Below are positions 20,840 to 32,200 of a DNA stretch of 64,000 nucleotides, piece after piece. The position numbers were made by a program, and so were the translations under genes. Position 1 is the first letter of the stretch, and each line of letters opens with the position of its first letter. The notes beneath the pieces are model-generated. The model saw only the letters and a list, made by a program, of their open reading frames with translations. It was not told the origin of the DNA and did not search any database. The DNA is from Epithemia pelagica (taxonomy: Eukaryota; Bacillariophyta; Bacillariophyceae; Surirellales; Surirellaceae). The DNA lies in NCBI GenBank assembly GCA_946965045.2, contig OX337230.1, positions 1-64,000 of the forward strand, in the 5' to 3' direction.

Positions 20840-22480
20840 TCAGCGGGTAGGGAAGCGGAGGAATCAATGGATTCTCCAGGGGCAACTATGGCACTCTTCC
20901 CCAATGGCAACCGACACACCAACAAGGACATCTCCGACAAGGACTCTAGCTAGACTCAGCTGATGTAGGAGTAGGAAGTTATTCACAAATACAGCGGGTA
21001 GGGAAGCCCGGAGGAATCAATGGATTCTCCAGGGGCAACTATGGCACTCTTCCCCAATGGCACAGAGACCGAAGTCTCCATGCCATACGCCATACCTGAT
21101 GACACAAGGACAAAGTCCTCGTGCCACCAGGGTTTTGTGATAACACCGACAACCGACACACCAACAAGACAAGGACTCTAGCTAGATAGACTCAGCTGAA
21201 GTAGAATTTAGGAGTAGGAATCTGTAGAAACAGAAGAAGGGGTAGAGTGAGTTAGGATGAGTAGGAAAGATTCATTACCGTGCGCACGTACCACTGGCAA
21301 CCGACAACCGACAAGTTATTTTTCTTTCTTTTTCTGTTTTTTTTTATTTTTTTTCTTTTTCTGGGTTTTTTGGATTTTTTTCAACAGCACCACTACAAGT
21401 AGCCGAACCCCGTACCCGCGGACAAAAGACGAGCGGATCGTCGAACGTGCACCATTCGGCGTCCCTTTTTGGAGTAGGCAACAACAAGGATCCTGCCCAA
21501 ACGCGGCGAGTCCTCGGGGCCGGAGGAACTCTCGATCACGCTTTGGGGGGCATTCTCATCGATTTGAGGCGAGGTATCTTTTCGGGTGGGGGTGGGGGGA
21601 GGAGGGGTGGCGACCATGGAAGAAGGGGTAGGATTTCGAGGGGGTGAGTCGTGCCCCAAAGTGATTTCGTCGTCGTCGTCGGGGATGAGCGCGGGTTCAG
21701 GCTCAGAACGGTCGACTGGAGGGGTCTCCTCGTCGTCCTCGAGATCCTCTGCGAGTGCGAGAGGAGGGAAGTCCAAGTCAGCGTCGAACTCGCAAGGCAG
21801 AACAGCAACAGTGTCGACGTCGACCTCCTCCTCGCGATCGCGAATCTCGATCTCTCCATCTTCCTGACGACCGGCAAGCTTTTCTTCTTCCTGACGACCA
21901 TTCTCGCAGTTCTTCGCAGCAAGCTTTGCTTCGGCAATGGCCAGCTGCTGTTGAAGCTGAGCTTTGTCGTGTCGAAGCTGTCGAAGCTCCGCATGTTCGT
22001 GTCGAGGCTCCGCAGTTTCGCTACTTGTAGTACGACTTTTCTTGCTGAAAATGACCCGAAGCAGGTGTTGGACTATTAGTTTCGCCTCATCGAGGACATC
22101 AGCGACACCGTAACACAGTATGAGAGTCACGAAGGGAGCAACTAACAGAGCCCATTCGGAGCTGATCATCTTTTCGTAACAGTAATCACAATCACACATC
22201 ATCATGGTCAATCGTATTTCGTTCGTCGTTTGTTTTTGTGCGTGTTGGATTGTTGCGTGTTGTTGGCGTTTCGTGTTGATTGGCGAAGCTGCGGGGCAGC
22301 GGGGTCGGTTTAACACAGCGCAACAATCAACCGTCGGGGCAGTCTTGCACGCACCTCTACGGCAACAACACGTTCCTCGAGGGCAACGGAGTTCGGCGCA
22401 ACAATCAACCGTCGGGTGCAGTTCCACAACAGAGGGGCATCGTGACACGGTCGCAAGAATGGAGATGAAGAATTCCATTG
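20840..22480 (-). mobile_element. Dispersed element 'M' copy 1 (membrane coiled-coil ORF)
   Basis: From about 21042 onward the sequence matches 48382-49990 base by base with moderate divergence, in the same orientation. The left part starts with a tandem repeat: a unit beginning CAGCGGGTAGGGAAGC occurs at 20840 and 20994. It also holds TGGCACAGAGACCGAAGTCT and the ACACCAACAAGGAC words. The right part contains CAACAATCAACCGTCGGG twice (22323, 22404). In the middle lies one conserved ORF. No transposase, reverse transcriptase or terminal inverted repeat is visible, so mobility is inferred only from the second copy. A T-rich tract (21318-21380) lies downstream of the ORF. Confidence 0.6.
21393..22205 (-). 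CDS. Membrane-anchored coiled-coil acidic protein of element M (copy 1)
   Basis: This 270-residue ORF starts at ATG 22205, chosen because three consecutive Met codons are conserved in the second copy. The order is: a Cys-rich start MMMCDCDYCYEK; one hydrophobic segment ALLVAPFVTLILCYGVADVL (about residues 19-38); a Lys/Arg patch; a coiled coil of repeated HAELRQLRHDKAQLQQQL heptads; a very acidic segment with DDDDE; a Pro/Ser/Thr-rich stretch; and a basic C-terminus (SKKGRRMVHVRRSARL). I know of no family with this layout. A membrane-tethered scaffold is a guess. The element in which it lies has a second copy. Confidence 0.6.
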   Translation of the reverse strand: MMMCDCDYCYEKMISSEWALLVAPFVTLILCYGVADVLDEAKLIVQHLLRVIFSKKSRTTSSETAEPRHEHAELRQLRHDKAQLQQQLAIAEAKLAAKNCENGRQEEEKLAGRQEDGEIEIRDREEEVDVDTVAVLPCEFDADLDFPPLALAEDLEDDEETPPVDRSEPEPALIPDDDDEITLGHDSPPRNPTPSSMVATPPPPTPTRKDTSPQIDENAPQSVIESSSGPEDSPRLGRILVVAYSKKGRRMVHVRRSARLLSAGTGFGYL

Positions 22481-22579
22481 CGGCAATCAAGGAAGACGCT
22501 CGTCGATGCTACATGAAAGGTGCTTCATGAAAGGTGCTACATGAAAGGTGACTACGGGACTTCAATTCGCCATTATACC

Positions 22580-22962
22580 ATGGTATTAGAATGCTATCCG
22601 AAAGCCCAGCTTGTATCCAATTGGGAGATTTGTTAGCAGTTCTCCATTCGAAACGAGCAGCCTCACTGTTAATGATTGGGTCTTTTCGAAGTGTCGGCCT
22701 GTGATTGCCGTGATGGCCTTAAGCACATGTCCAAAAACGGAGAGCATTTCTCTAGAGATGGGGGCCACCGCTCGAAGTGAAACTCTTAACACGACATGGT
22801 CGGGCGCTTCTGAAGCAAGGTGACTTTGATGGTGCCTCCAAATCATTCGACGAAGCGATTTGCAAGGCGCAAGTTGCCATTGAAAAGAGTGCCGTGGTGC
22901 ACAGTCGAGAGGACCATATGATTCGAGTCCTTTGTGCGAGATGGGGCTGTGTCGTCCAAACC
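22580..22962 (+). pseudogene. TPR protein fragment
   Basis: Mixed frames give SKRAASLLMIG (about 22655-22690) and then LTRHGRALLKQGDFDGASKSFDEAI (22780-22860), which fits two consecutive TPR helix pairs with the usual small-residue pattern. Stops and frame changes separate them. The fragment ends at 22962, where the duplicated unknown gene begins. Confidence 0.55.
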
Positions 22963-24201
22963 AAAGCTTTCCCTTGACGACGAACCACCTACCGAAAACA
23001 GAGACGAACTCAAATGCAACTCTTGGATTTGGCACTGGCGGCTCTTCGAGGGTTGCACCGCATCCATCACGATCGTAGGGTAGTCATGGAAAACACTCTG
23101 GTGGCACAATCCCTGGAGCAACTTCATGCGGAACAAGACAAGGATCAGGGCAAACCAAACAGTTTTTGGCAAACAACCGTCAAGGGCATTGTCAACTTTT
23201 TGACCGGTCGTGCACAAAAAGAAGAAGAAGAAGCAGACTCTGAATCGAAACCAGACGACAATCCCAAAAACTCCAAATCGGATACGGCGATTCACGAGTA
23301 TACCAAAGTGGGACAATCCACCACTCTCAACGTGTTGCGACCCATGCTCTTTTCGTTTGCCCGTTTGCTCCAAGCTCAACAACCACATCGTCGTAATCCA
23401 CTCCGGCAGGAATTGGATTCACCTTGCCCGAATATTGTCGAGAGGCTTCGGAACGCTTTATCGAGCTCTTGGACATTGCACTCAAACAAGATCCCACCTT
23501 TACCATTTTGGATGCCTCGCAAACCGAAAAAGTCCTCCAGTTCCTCTGTCTGGGTGGTACCTTGAACAGTGCAAACATCTGCTCTGCCATTATTATGCGA
23601 CACACCCAAATCCGATCGAAACTCTGTCAGTGACGTGGAATTTGTCATGGCCTTGCTGGATTCGTCCATGTCCAAGTCGGAGTCATTAACCAGCACCTCG
23701 CAACATACGACGCTGCTCACCCTCATTTCTCCTCCGCAAGTGGGACAACACTTTACGACATGGCTGGCGCACTTGTAGCTGCGAACCCTGATTGGGTGTA
23801 CAAGTAAAAGGAGCCGACTACAAACGTGTCCTATGGGCTTATTGGCAAGAAGCTAAGCAAAAAGGAGAAACGCCCCCAGAGGAACTATATTGGTCCAAGA
23901 AAGCATGGGATCTCTTGGTAAAAATGGACAGTCTTACCACTTCCCTGTTAATGAATGCCACCGAGGTTCGAAGGTCGAAATGCTGTACGATATCGATGAT
24001 CCACCGTCACATCACGCCTATGAGATTGTTTTGAACATTATCTGCGAAGAAATTGGTTCCAATGGCGAACCGGCAACACTGCTGTTTTTGAAAGTGCTTG
24101 CCCTGGCCGAACGGAACAAGGTCGATCTGAGTCATTGGAAACTGAATCGCATGCCGGATTGGGTCATGTCGTCGGGGAAACAAGGGACCGAAACCAGTTG
24201 A
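22963..24201 (+). pseudogene. Gene of unknown function, copy 2, with decayed downstream half
   Basis: The first 490 bases duplicate 20142-20630. Here the sequence continues where copy 1 is broken: ERFIELLDIALKQDPTFTIL and VLQFLCLGGTLNSA (23430-23575), then SKSESLTSTSQHTTLLTL, then YKRVLWAYWQEAKQKGETPPEE, and finally a 3' segment with HHAYEIVLNIICEEIG and LLFLKVLALAERNKVDLSHWK, ending at TGA 24201. At least three frame changes occur. The helical character suggests a repeat-helix protein; I do not recognise it. Confidence 0.5.
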
Positions 24202-24229
24202 TAGACTTAAGAGAACCGTGCGCTACAGT

Positions 24230-25694
24230 TTAGGAAATGGCAGCACGGCGAAGATAGCTCCACATTTTATCTCTGCCGAGCTTGCTTTCCGCCGATGTCA
24301 AAACAACAGGAACATCATGCTGTAACGTTTCTCCCATTACCTGGCGCAGCTTGTTCATGACATCGTTGGATACCTTTCCAGAATAGTTTCCCGGTGCTCC
24401 TTTGCTATTCTTATCCGCCTTTGTTACGACAATTACATATTTGGCTGTGGGAGGAATGTTTTCCTCGACTTGCTTCATAATAGCGGCATCCTCTTCAGTT
24501 GGACCATGCCTACTATCAATCAAGTGAAACAAGACTCGTAGGGTTGGGCGAGTTGCAATGTATTCTTGCATAAAGGAGGACCATTCTTGGCGTTGTTTCT
24601 CTGGTACCCTGGCGTAGCCAAATCCGGGAAGCTGGTAGAAGCAGCACGTGTGAGAACGAGCGCGCAATCAGACTCTTTCCAGATGTCCACGAAACAACAA
24701 TTTCACTTACGTCCACCATATAGAACGAATCTGCATCCTTGCTTCCATGCACCATGTCGCCGTATTTGATTTCTTGTTCTCTACCGACCTTGTTATTGAC
24801 GGCAAAAAAGTTGAACTGTTGTGTCATGCCGGGTCGTTTGCTAGTATAGGCCAGTGCTTTGCGGTTCGTCACGGCATTGACCAAGCTACTCTTGCCCACA
24901 TTGCTTCTTCCGATAAAGGCCGCTTCCCCTCGATCGGGTGGAGGACAACCATCCATGTTGACTGCCCCCGTGACAAACAGAACGCGGCGTACCAAGGCAT
25001 TCGAAAGTACCTCGTAGACGCGGTCGTCATTTTCCGAAGGTAAAGTCATCATGACATCCAAAACGGCATACACTACGTTACAGGGAACTTGGAGTTTGCT
25101 CACTTTTTCGCTGTTGGGGCCAAGGAAAGACTCTTTGACTATTTCTCCTGTACGAATCTTGGATTGACATTGACTGGCGCCTTGTAAGAGACGCAAAAAG
25201 GGCACTCCCAGTTCCGACCCCGAAATCTTTGCCTGACGCACAGCAGGTCCCATGGCACACATTATACGACACGCATACACTGCAGCTCGAGGTTCTCCCC
25301 CGAAAAAATGCCACGAGGCAATGGATGCCAGGGCTTGGGCTCGAGATTTTAACAAATTGCATTGTGCTTCAGCCTTTTCGTCCTCGTTGGTTGATATCAT
25401 GGGCAACGACAATTCCTCCTCGAGGATTTGGTACGCCTCAGTCCCATTTCCAGCGCGCAATAGATTTCGTACAATCGCACAACTTTCCAGAGGATTCATG
25501 TCATTGCGAAACTGATTTTGACGATGGAAAATGGCGTCCGTGGCGATTACATGATTGTTGAGACGCAAGGCCGCCACGGCCAGTCGCGATAACAAGGATC
25601 CTTGGGAGCCATTGGCCATAAACGAGTCATTTGTCGTCTCCAACAACAATTTTGCAATTCTCTTGAGTTGAGCCATGATCGGGTAACAGCGCAT
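24230..25694 (-). CDS. EngB/YihA-type GTPase with N-terminal helical extension
   Basis: EngB GTPases assist large-subunit ribosome assembly; eukaryotic members usually act in plastids or mitochondria. The GTPase half shows G1 GRSNVGKS, G2-region PGMTQQFNFF, G3 DLPGFGYA, G4 TKAD and G5 TSAES, followed by a short helix to the TAA at 24230-24232. A 79-base intron (24632-24710, GTAAGT...ACCAG) falls exactly between MVD and LPGFGYA and restores G3. Exon 1 can start at ATG 25694 or 25676, giving about 461 residues. The first 240 residues are an alpha-helical, repeat-like extension (SFLARLAVAAL-type helices, CNLLKSRAQALASIASW) not found in bacterial EngB. No convincing transit peptide is seen, so a further 5' exon may be missing. 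The gene looks intact. Confidence 0.85.
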
Positions 25695-25756
25695 TCTTTT
25701 GCAGAGAAGGAGCAAGAAACTGCCGACACGAAGACCACCAATACTTTTGCTTCAAG

Positions 25757-26140
25757 TCAATCATCATCCAACGAATCCAATGATCCGTCCTTTTCCGAGT
25801 TGGAACTTTGTCTCACCATTTTGTTCGAATGCGTTCGCGTTGCGCAATGGTGCCAACCGTTGATGCATGCAATGCCTGGCAATACAATCTGTCGGGGAGG
25901 GACACATGGGTGGTCGTTGGATCGGGGGATTGTTGGAGTTCCCACAAACTCGGCCTCTTTTTTTAAAACCTCACGTACATACTCATAGTTTGGATCCGCC
26001 AGAGCTGGTGCGAAAGAAACAATCGACAGATCAAAGTGATCCAAAACAGAAGAAGAGGACATGGCGAAACGAAGCAGAGTCTTGACCGTACAATGGCATG
26101 TCGAGTGTGGAGGATGTATACGTTTGGAATATTCGGTCAA
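25757..26140 (-). other. Open frame upstream of the EngB gene, possible 5' exon
   Basis: A 127-residue frame (MTEYSKRIHPP... to SLDSLDDD) ends just upstream of, and out of frame with, the EngB exon. It contains coding-like text such as SIVSFAPALADPNYEYVREV and an acidic Ser-rich end. It could be an earlier exon joined by a short intron, or an indel may separate the two. No splice pair is decisive. Confidence 0.3.
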
Positions 26141-26808
26141 CTGAATCTATGAAATGATGGATTCCAGGCCAACCAGCACTTGTGTTTTACAGGGCAGAGG
26201 CGTCGATGCTTTAAGATACGACGAGGTGTGTATGGATCGACCATGAACATCACACATCTATCGATATCGTGAGGATGGGCCGCAACAACGAAGGAACAGC
26301 CGGCGTCTCTGGCGGTGCGCCGCGCGCCGTTGGGTCCGTTGACCACGACTGGGGCATAGGTGGAGGATTTCCTAAGTACTTGAAGGTTTGGCTACTCTTT
26401 GGACAGACAGAAGGTCGGTTCGAATGTCTCCCTCCACCATCGTACTCTTTCATCAAGTCTGGTACTCTTTGGAAAACACGAAAGCACCCCCGTGTCAGGT
26501 CGTGTTCTGTATCGAACGCAGTGTACAACCGAAAAACTAATAGCTGCTACTGCTACTCAAACAACAACAGCAACAACACCAACAAAGCACCACATTCTTC
26601 GGTTCCTCTGCTGGACCACTGTCTGTGACGACAACGACCAAGAAGAAGAAGAAGAAGAAGAAGAAGAAGAAGAAGAAGAAGAAGAAGAAGAAGAATAGAT
26701 TGCAGAGTTTGTTGGCGGGTCAAACAGTTGTTGCCGTCAGCAATCGATCGACCACAACACCTATCCTGTCCTAAGTCTCTTAGCTCATCTGTCCCTTGCT
26801 GATCTGTT
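26141..26808. other. Intergenic, with (AAG)n microsatellite
   Basis: No supported gene. A perfect AAG trinucleotide run occupies 26641-26695. Short frames on the minus strand (26137-26528) look weakly coding but match nothing I recognise. Confidence 0.5.
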
Positions 26809-28173
26809 CTAGGATCCTTTTGAGATTATGCGTACCTGAATCGTTTCTCCTTGTATCAAGCTTGCTTCTTGCAAGGTTTGGTTCCTCAAGGAATCCAAAT
26901 TTCGGGGTGGAAAGGAGGCTGCAGCTCGCAATTCCACGTCCATACCATCGTTGCGGCCATCCAGATAGTGCTCATGACAGAGCAGATACAAGACTTGGAC
27001 TAGTGCACTGTTGGGAAAACGACGGACCAGAACCGGTGACTTTTGGCTGCTGGTTTTGCCCATGAAGCGGAACTGAATTCGACAAGTGTCTGGAGCTCCG
27101 ATCAGTGGTTCCTCCGGAACTGTCAGATTGGCAAGTTCGGTTTGGCTGCTAGTACTCGTTGGGACCGGTTCTGGTGGTTGCGAAGACAATTGCATTGCTA
27201 ATTGCAGTTGCTCTTCTTCGGTCAATCCTTCAATGGCCATATTCATGGAGGAGGAGGAGGATGGCACTGTGGACTTGCCATCGAGACGACGCCCTGCGCC
27301 CGTGACTTTGGTCCAAGGATCGACTCGAGGTTTGTTCAATGTCGTGGCAGTATTCGGATTGCCGGAGGATTGTACGAGTTGCTGTTGCGACGAAAAGGCC
27401 TGTAGCGCATTGTTGTGGAACTGTGGAGTCGCCTTGAGCAAATCTGCCATGTTGTGCCACGTACCTCCTCCTATAGAAGAAGCCGACGGTGTGGGAGGAG
27501 GATAGTCTCCAATGTGTGGCGGAGGCAACCACTGCGAGGGGGCGGCCACACAAAACACGGTATATCCACCCGTCGTTCCAGGTTGTGCGGCTTGCGACAA
27601 TTGCGTCCCTAATTCAAAATGGGAAATGGGAACTGGTCGTTCCAAGGTGGAGTTGAAATTGAAAAAGCGTCCAGCCACTTGCCGAATGGCCAACCAATGA
27701 TCGGATGTGTGCAACAAAAAGGCCGTCACTTGAGTAATGTTTTGTAGACCCAAACGGTCTTTCAATACCGAGTCGGTTAAATGAGGCAACCAATCTCCTT
27801 GGTCGTGACTCAGTTGGTCGTGTTGTTGTTGTTGTTGTTGTAGGGCAAAGTATCGATTGAGACACGTCTTGAGTACTTGAATACTGAAATTACCGCGTTC
27901 GTCGACATTGCCGGACCCTTCTTGGAGGCGTTGTTGGTATTCTCGAGATTGTATTCCCCCTTCATTGCTGGCTGCCATGAACTGCAGCTACAGAGCATCC
28001 AATTCTTGAGCAATCTGCGCCAGTTCGTCCACGGCAAACTGCGATGATTGCACCAAATTGTTCAAGGCATGTTGTCCACACAAGAGGGACTCTTGACGCT
28101 CGTGGTAAATCCACACACGAGAAGGATCCACCGAGGTGTCGTTGTTGTTGTTGTTGCTCAAAAGGGAGGCCAT
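26809..28173 (-). pseudogene. Ataxin-3-like deubiquitinase (Josephin-UIM-UBX) with one in-frame TAG
   Basis: Ataxin-3 proteins are cysteine proteases that trim ubiquitin chains and work with p97/VCP. The Josephin domain is complete: the catalytic Cys in LLCGQHALNNL, NVDERGNFSIQVL, the catalytic His in TSDHWLAIRQ and the Asn in FNFNS. It is followed by YTVFCVA, a Ser/Pro linker, one UIM (EGLTEEEQLQLAMQLS, about 27190-27240) and a C-terminal UBX-like beta-grasp domain ending at TAG 26809. This is the layout of plant and protist ataxin-3. The likely start is ATG 28173. The frame is interrupted by TAG at 27988-27990, between helices of the Josephin domain (DAL-stop-LQF), where homologues have charged residues. 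No intron can remove it. This could be a new pseudogene, a sequencing error or a readthrough site. Confidence 0.78.
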
Positions 28174-29297
28174 TTGGTTGCGCTCTATTCTTCGATGGCT
28201 TCTGTTATGAAGCAATGAGGAGAATGGTTCTCTCCGACGACCAGTTTGGTCGTAATGGGTTGCCTTCTTCGGCTCTGTTGGATGGTCCTTGTCGTCCGTT
28301 GTCATTTTTTTCAAGTTGGTTTCTCGCGACCGACCGACACATCAAAACCGCGACTGCATGTCGTTATCGACAACTAGTCGCAGTGAAGTCGCTTTCAGGC
28401 GAGGAAGAATCAGACGCTGACGAAATCTGTCAGTCCGACATCCGACGTGTTGTCAGTTGTCATTGCGAGCATGATTATGCTGCCTGTCTCTATTGTATTG
28501 CACGGGGCTGGAATCCCGGAAAATATTGGTCTCTAAGTAGGTTTGGCACGACCAAAGCGATGATCATTGCCCCCTCTAAACATCCAGTCCCCAAAAACCC
28601 GAGCCGGACCATGCTTCTGGACCTCAACATGCACGAATCAAGACTACAGACAACCGTGTGATCCGACAATTTCCTTTCTTTGTGGCGTGTCGTTGATCAT
28701 TGCCTTGTTGGTGTTGTGGACCGTCACAGCTTGCTTGTTGTGATTTCCATCCTTGTCAAAGAGGACTTTCTGCTTTTTTCTCTGTATCCAAACAAGAGAG
28801 ATTGAGCAACTTACGCTCTACGATTCGGAACTGCTTCCACGGTTCGTCCTTCCAAAGACCACGACAGCTCGTTCCACAAAAGCAAACCGGTTTGGGCTCT
28901 TGCTGCGGCAAGGCTTGTCCTACACGACGTAGGTAGGTACCGTTGTCCCTGGAGGCCTTTTGCATTCCAAACTTGTAGCTACTGCTGCTGCGGTTGGGAG
29001 TTGCATTCGTCGGTCGTCGTTGCCAACTGTGTACCATGGAATTTTGGAAACTTGAGAGGTTTGTCATGTCGGCACACTCTCACCTGCACCTCTGTTTCCT
29101 CGTTCTCTATCTGGATCCTCTCACTGGTTCTTTGTTTCAAACTCAGTTGGACCTTCCAGCCAGAAACAACCAGAGGCTTTTTGCTGCGACACGGATCGTT
29201 TGGTTTGGTTCTCGTCACTGTCAACCAAAAAGACTTTGGAACGACGCTCCTCCGCACGTTCCCTTGTAGTACTACTAGGGAATCCACCAAAAGAAGG
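28174..29297. promoter_or_regulatory. Divergent intergenic region
   Basis: About 1.1 kb lies between the diverging ataxin-3-like and membrane-protein genes and presumably holds both promoters. Open frames extend through it on both strands, but without recognisable domains. The 205-residue plus-strand frame at 28044-28661 overlaps the ataxin-3 start antisense and is judged spurious. Confidence 0.4.
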
Positions 29298-32200
29298 ATG
29301 ATCCTTCCACAACCATGTCGGTCCAAGTGGGGGGTGTACCTCCATTGTCTATGCCTTGGCGCGTTTACCATGCTCGTGTTTCTTCGTGGAATATCAGCAT
29401 CGGAGGTTCGCAACCATCCTTCGCCCAACAACCATCAATGGACCGCTCGAGGCCGACGTCGTTTCAATGCCAAATCGCACGAATCGTCCTCTATGGAGCT
29501 GGCATCGATTCACATTCACGACCATCCCAGCGACCAGAACAAGAATCGCCATTTGGCCACTGTGGATGACTTGAATCATCGAGTATACTTGCCCGAATTT
29601 ACCATTCAACTCTACTTGTTGGTCCCCATCCCCTGTACCGAGACTGGCATGGCATCCACCGTACGTTCGGCTCTGCTCACTGTGTGGAACGACATTGCCA
29701 ATCAGTATGCTCCCTGTCAATCCCTCTGGACACTCCCCACATCCGCCGTGTCCGCACTGCCTGTGGAGGTGCAATTGGGAACGGCCCAGTGTGCCAGTCC
29801 CAATCCAGTCGAGGATAAGAACGCTCCACAGTTGATTCACGTCCCAGGAGCACTCATGGACTTTGCGGGGTCCGACGGCATGGCCTTGCAAGACCTTTGG
29901 TCCTCGGCCGCCCTCCAGTGTCTCCACTACGCCGTGACTTCGGTGGATTTGTTGACCACTTTGCAACAACAAGCCTATGCGTTTTTGGCCAGTGTCAATC
30001 ATACCGTAGCCACGCCACCACTCTCCAGCGCACCCACCACGTCTCCGACTACCGACGCTCCCACCACACACATGGCTCCTACAGTCGCTCCCACAGCATC
30101 ATCATCCTTAGTGTCGTCCCCACCACCAACGGTTGGAAAGGAAGGAACCAACAATAACTTGGACGGCATTACCAACGAGAACCAGGACGATTCCGATGAC
30201 AGCAGTAGTAGTGGCGGTGTGCCCTCCTTTATGGGTATTTTGGCGGGATTGGTCGTGCTCATTCTCCTCTTGGTGTTGCTTCTCGTGTGCCTGGTACGAC
30301 GCCGACGTCGTCGTCACAAGAGCTTGCATGGTCAAGCCATTCAACGCAATGCGGACGTTCACAAGAAGCATGCAGCCGACAACCACAAACGGACCGTCCT
30401 CAATCTGGCCGAAGATACACCAGTCACCATCAAGGTGTGTGACCGAGTTCCCAATCAGGCGATCCTTATGATGCACGATGATCCGGAACAGTATCAGAAA
30501 AATCGAAATGCCGATTGTGAGGAGGGTGGTGGCAAGGACGGCGAATATCCACTCTACATGGAAGAATCCATTTCCAAAGAAAGTAAACCTATCGACGACG
30601 ACAAGCAAAACTACACGGACCTTGATCGGCAAGAACGGGGTTTGGCGGTTCCATTCGGCTCCTCGTTGTTGTCCATTGACAACCATCGTTCCATCCAAAA
30701 GACTGCGTCCCAATCCAAGTTGTTGCACCCAGAGGACAGTATTGAGAACCAGCCGACCACGCAAAACTCTCATATGCTCCACAACCTACCTCCATCGCCC
30801 AGCAATGTGCAATCCAATCATCGACGGTCACGAAGTACCAATGACGCTGTTCCCTTTCATTTCATATCGTCACTCATGGCTCAAGATGAGCCGCAAAACA
30901 GCAGCAATGATGACAGTCGGAATCCCTCATTTCCTCGTCGCCGTCTCACTCATCGGCATTCCATGACACATGCCACTCCTCGAAGCACCAGTAGTAGTAG
31001 TAGCATTCCACCCGACGAAATGATTGCCACGAATGGTTCACGCCGGCTTGTCTTGGATCGTTTCCTGGCCGCTTCGCTGCGCGCCTTGAACTTGCAACAT
31101 GTGGCTCTTCAATCCTTTTTGCCAGGCGACCACCAAGACGATGCCGCATCGGGCACGCATGGCACAACTGTCACGGTATTGGAAGAAGACGATTCGACCG
31201 TGACACCCAGTTTGGTGAGCAGCAGCGGTAGTAGCAATCACAGCACTCCTGACCGACCCGAAACAACACAAACTCCACCGACGACGAACCACAAAACACC
31301 CATTCATACTCACGAATCGGTCCGCTATCAGAACTTGAAGGAGGATAGTGAAATCAATAATAAGGCACAATCACCAACGCCCGAACCACCACCACAACGA
31401 CGACGACGGTCCGCATCATGGACCATGCAACCGTTGGCGGATGCAAGCCAGTCGGGAAAACAAACCACCTTGGTCTCTCCAGAGAACGAGCCATCATTGT
31501 CCACAAACACGTTAGTACCCATTCGAAGAACATGGAGTATGACGGGTCTCAACTCTTCAGGTCGCACTCGAAGCAACAGTTTCGGCGTTGGCGATGACAC
31601 TCGTGGCTGGATGGATTCCGCTTTGGAGTTTGGTTCCTCGTCTTTGGATCGTCACCAGACTATAGATCAACTCCGACGACAAGCAGATATGCCATCGGAA
31701 CCTATCTTTTGCCATGATGATGATGATAATGATGAAGACGACGACGATAACGAGCCAGAAGATCCCAGTACCACTGCATTTGTTGATTCGGCTGCTTCCT
31801 TGTCGTCCAAACCGTTGGATGATACCGAAAGCAGTAGTCTTAGTGGCCAAGGCGCTGGCACAGACATGGCATCCCAATCTCAGACCTCGACAACCAAAAG
31901 TACTTCAACAAGTGGGAGTACCACACCCAAAATTCCCACCATTCCTCTTTTGTCACCAGGTGCTCCGGTGTCTCTTCAACACCAACATGAACACAAACGA
32001 CGTTCGTTTACAGTAAAGACTACTGGAACAACACCCATTCGAATGGGATGCGGTGGTGGAGTTTCAAGCACACAATCGCACATGGACCCTCTTGCCGTCT
32101 ATTCCATGGGTTCCTCGTCGAGGGCTGCAGTATCGTCCCCTGGGGACATGGAGGATGACGAAGATGGCAATGAATTCGCACCCGACCAAACATGGGATCC

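Noticed and set aside
28044-28661. A 205-residue plus-strand ORF
   Set aside because: It overlaps the ataxin-3-like 5' end antisense and contains no domain.
29001-29297. A 5' extension of the membrane-protein gene
   Set aside because: The extra 99 codons have no domain and would bury the signal peptide that begins at the ATG at 29298.
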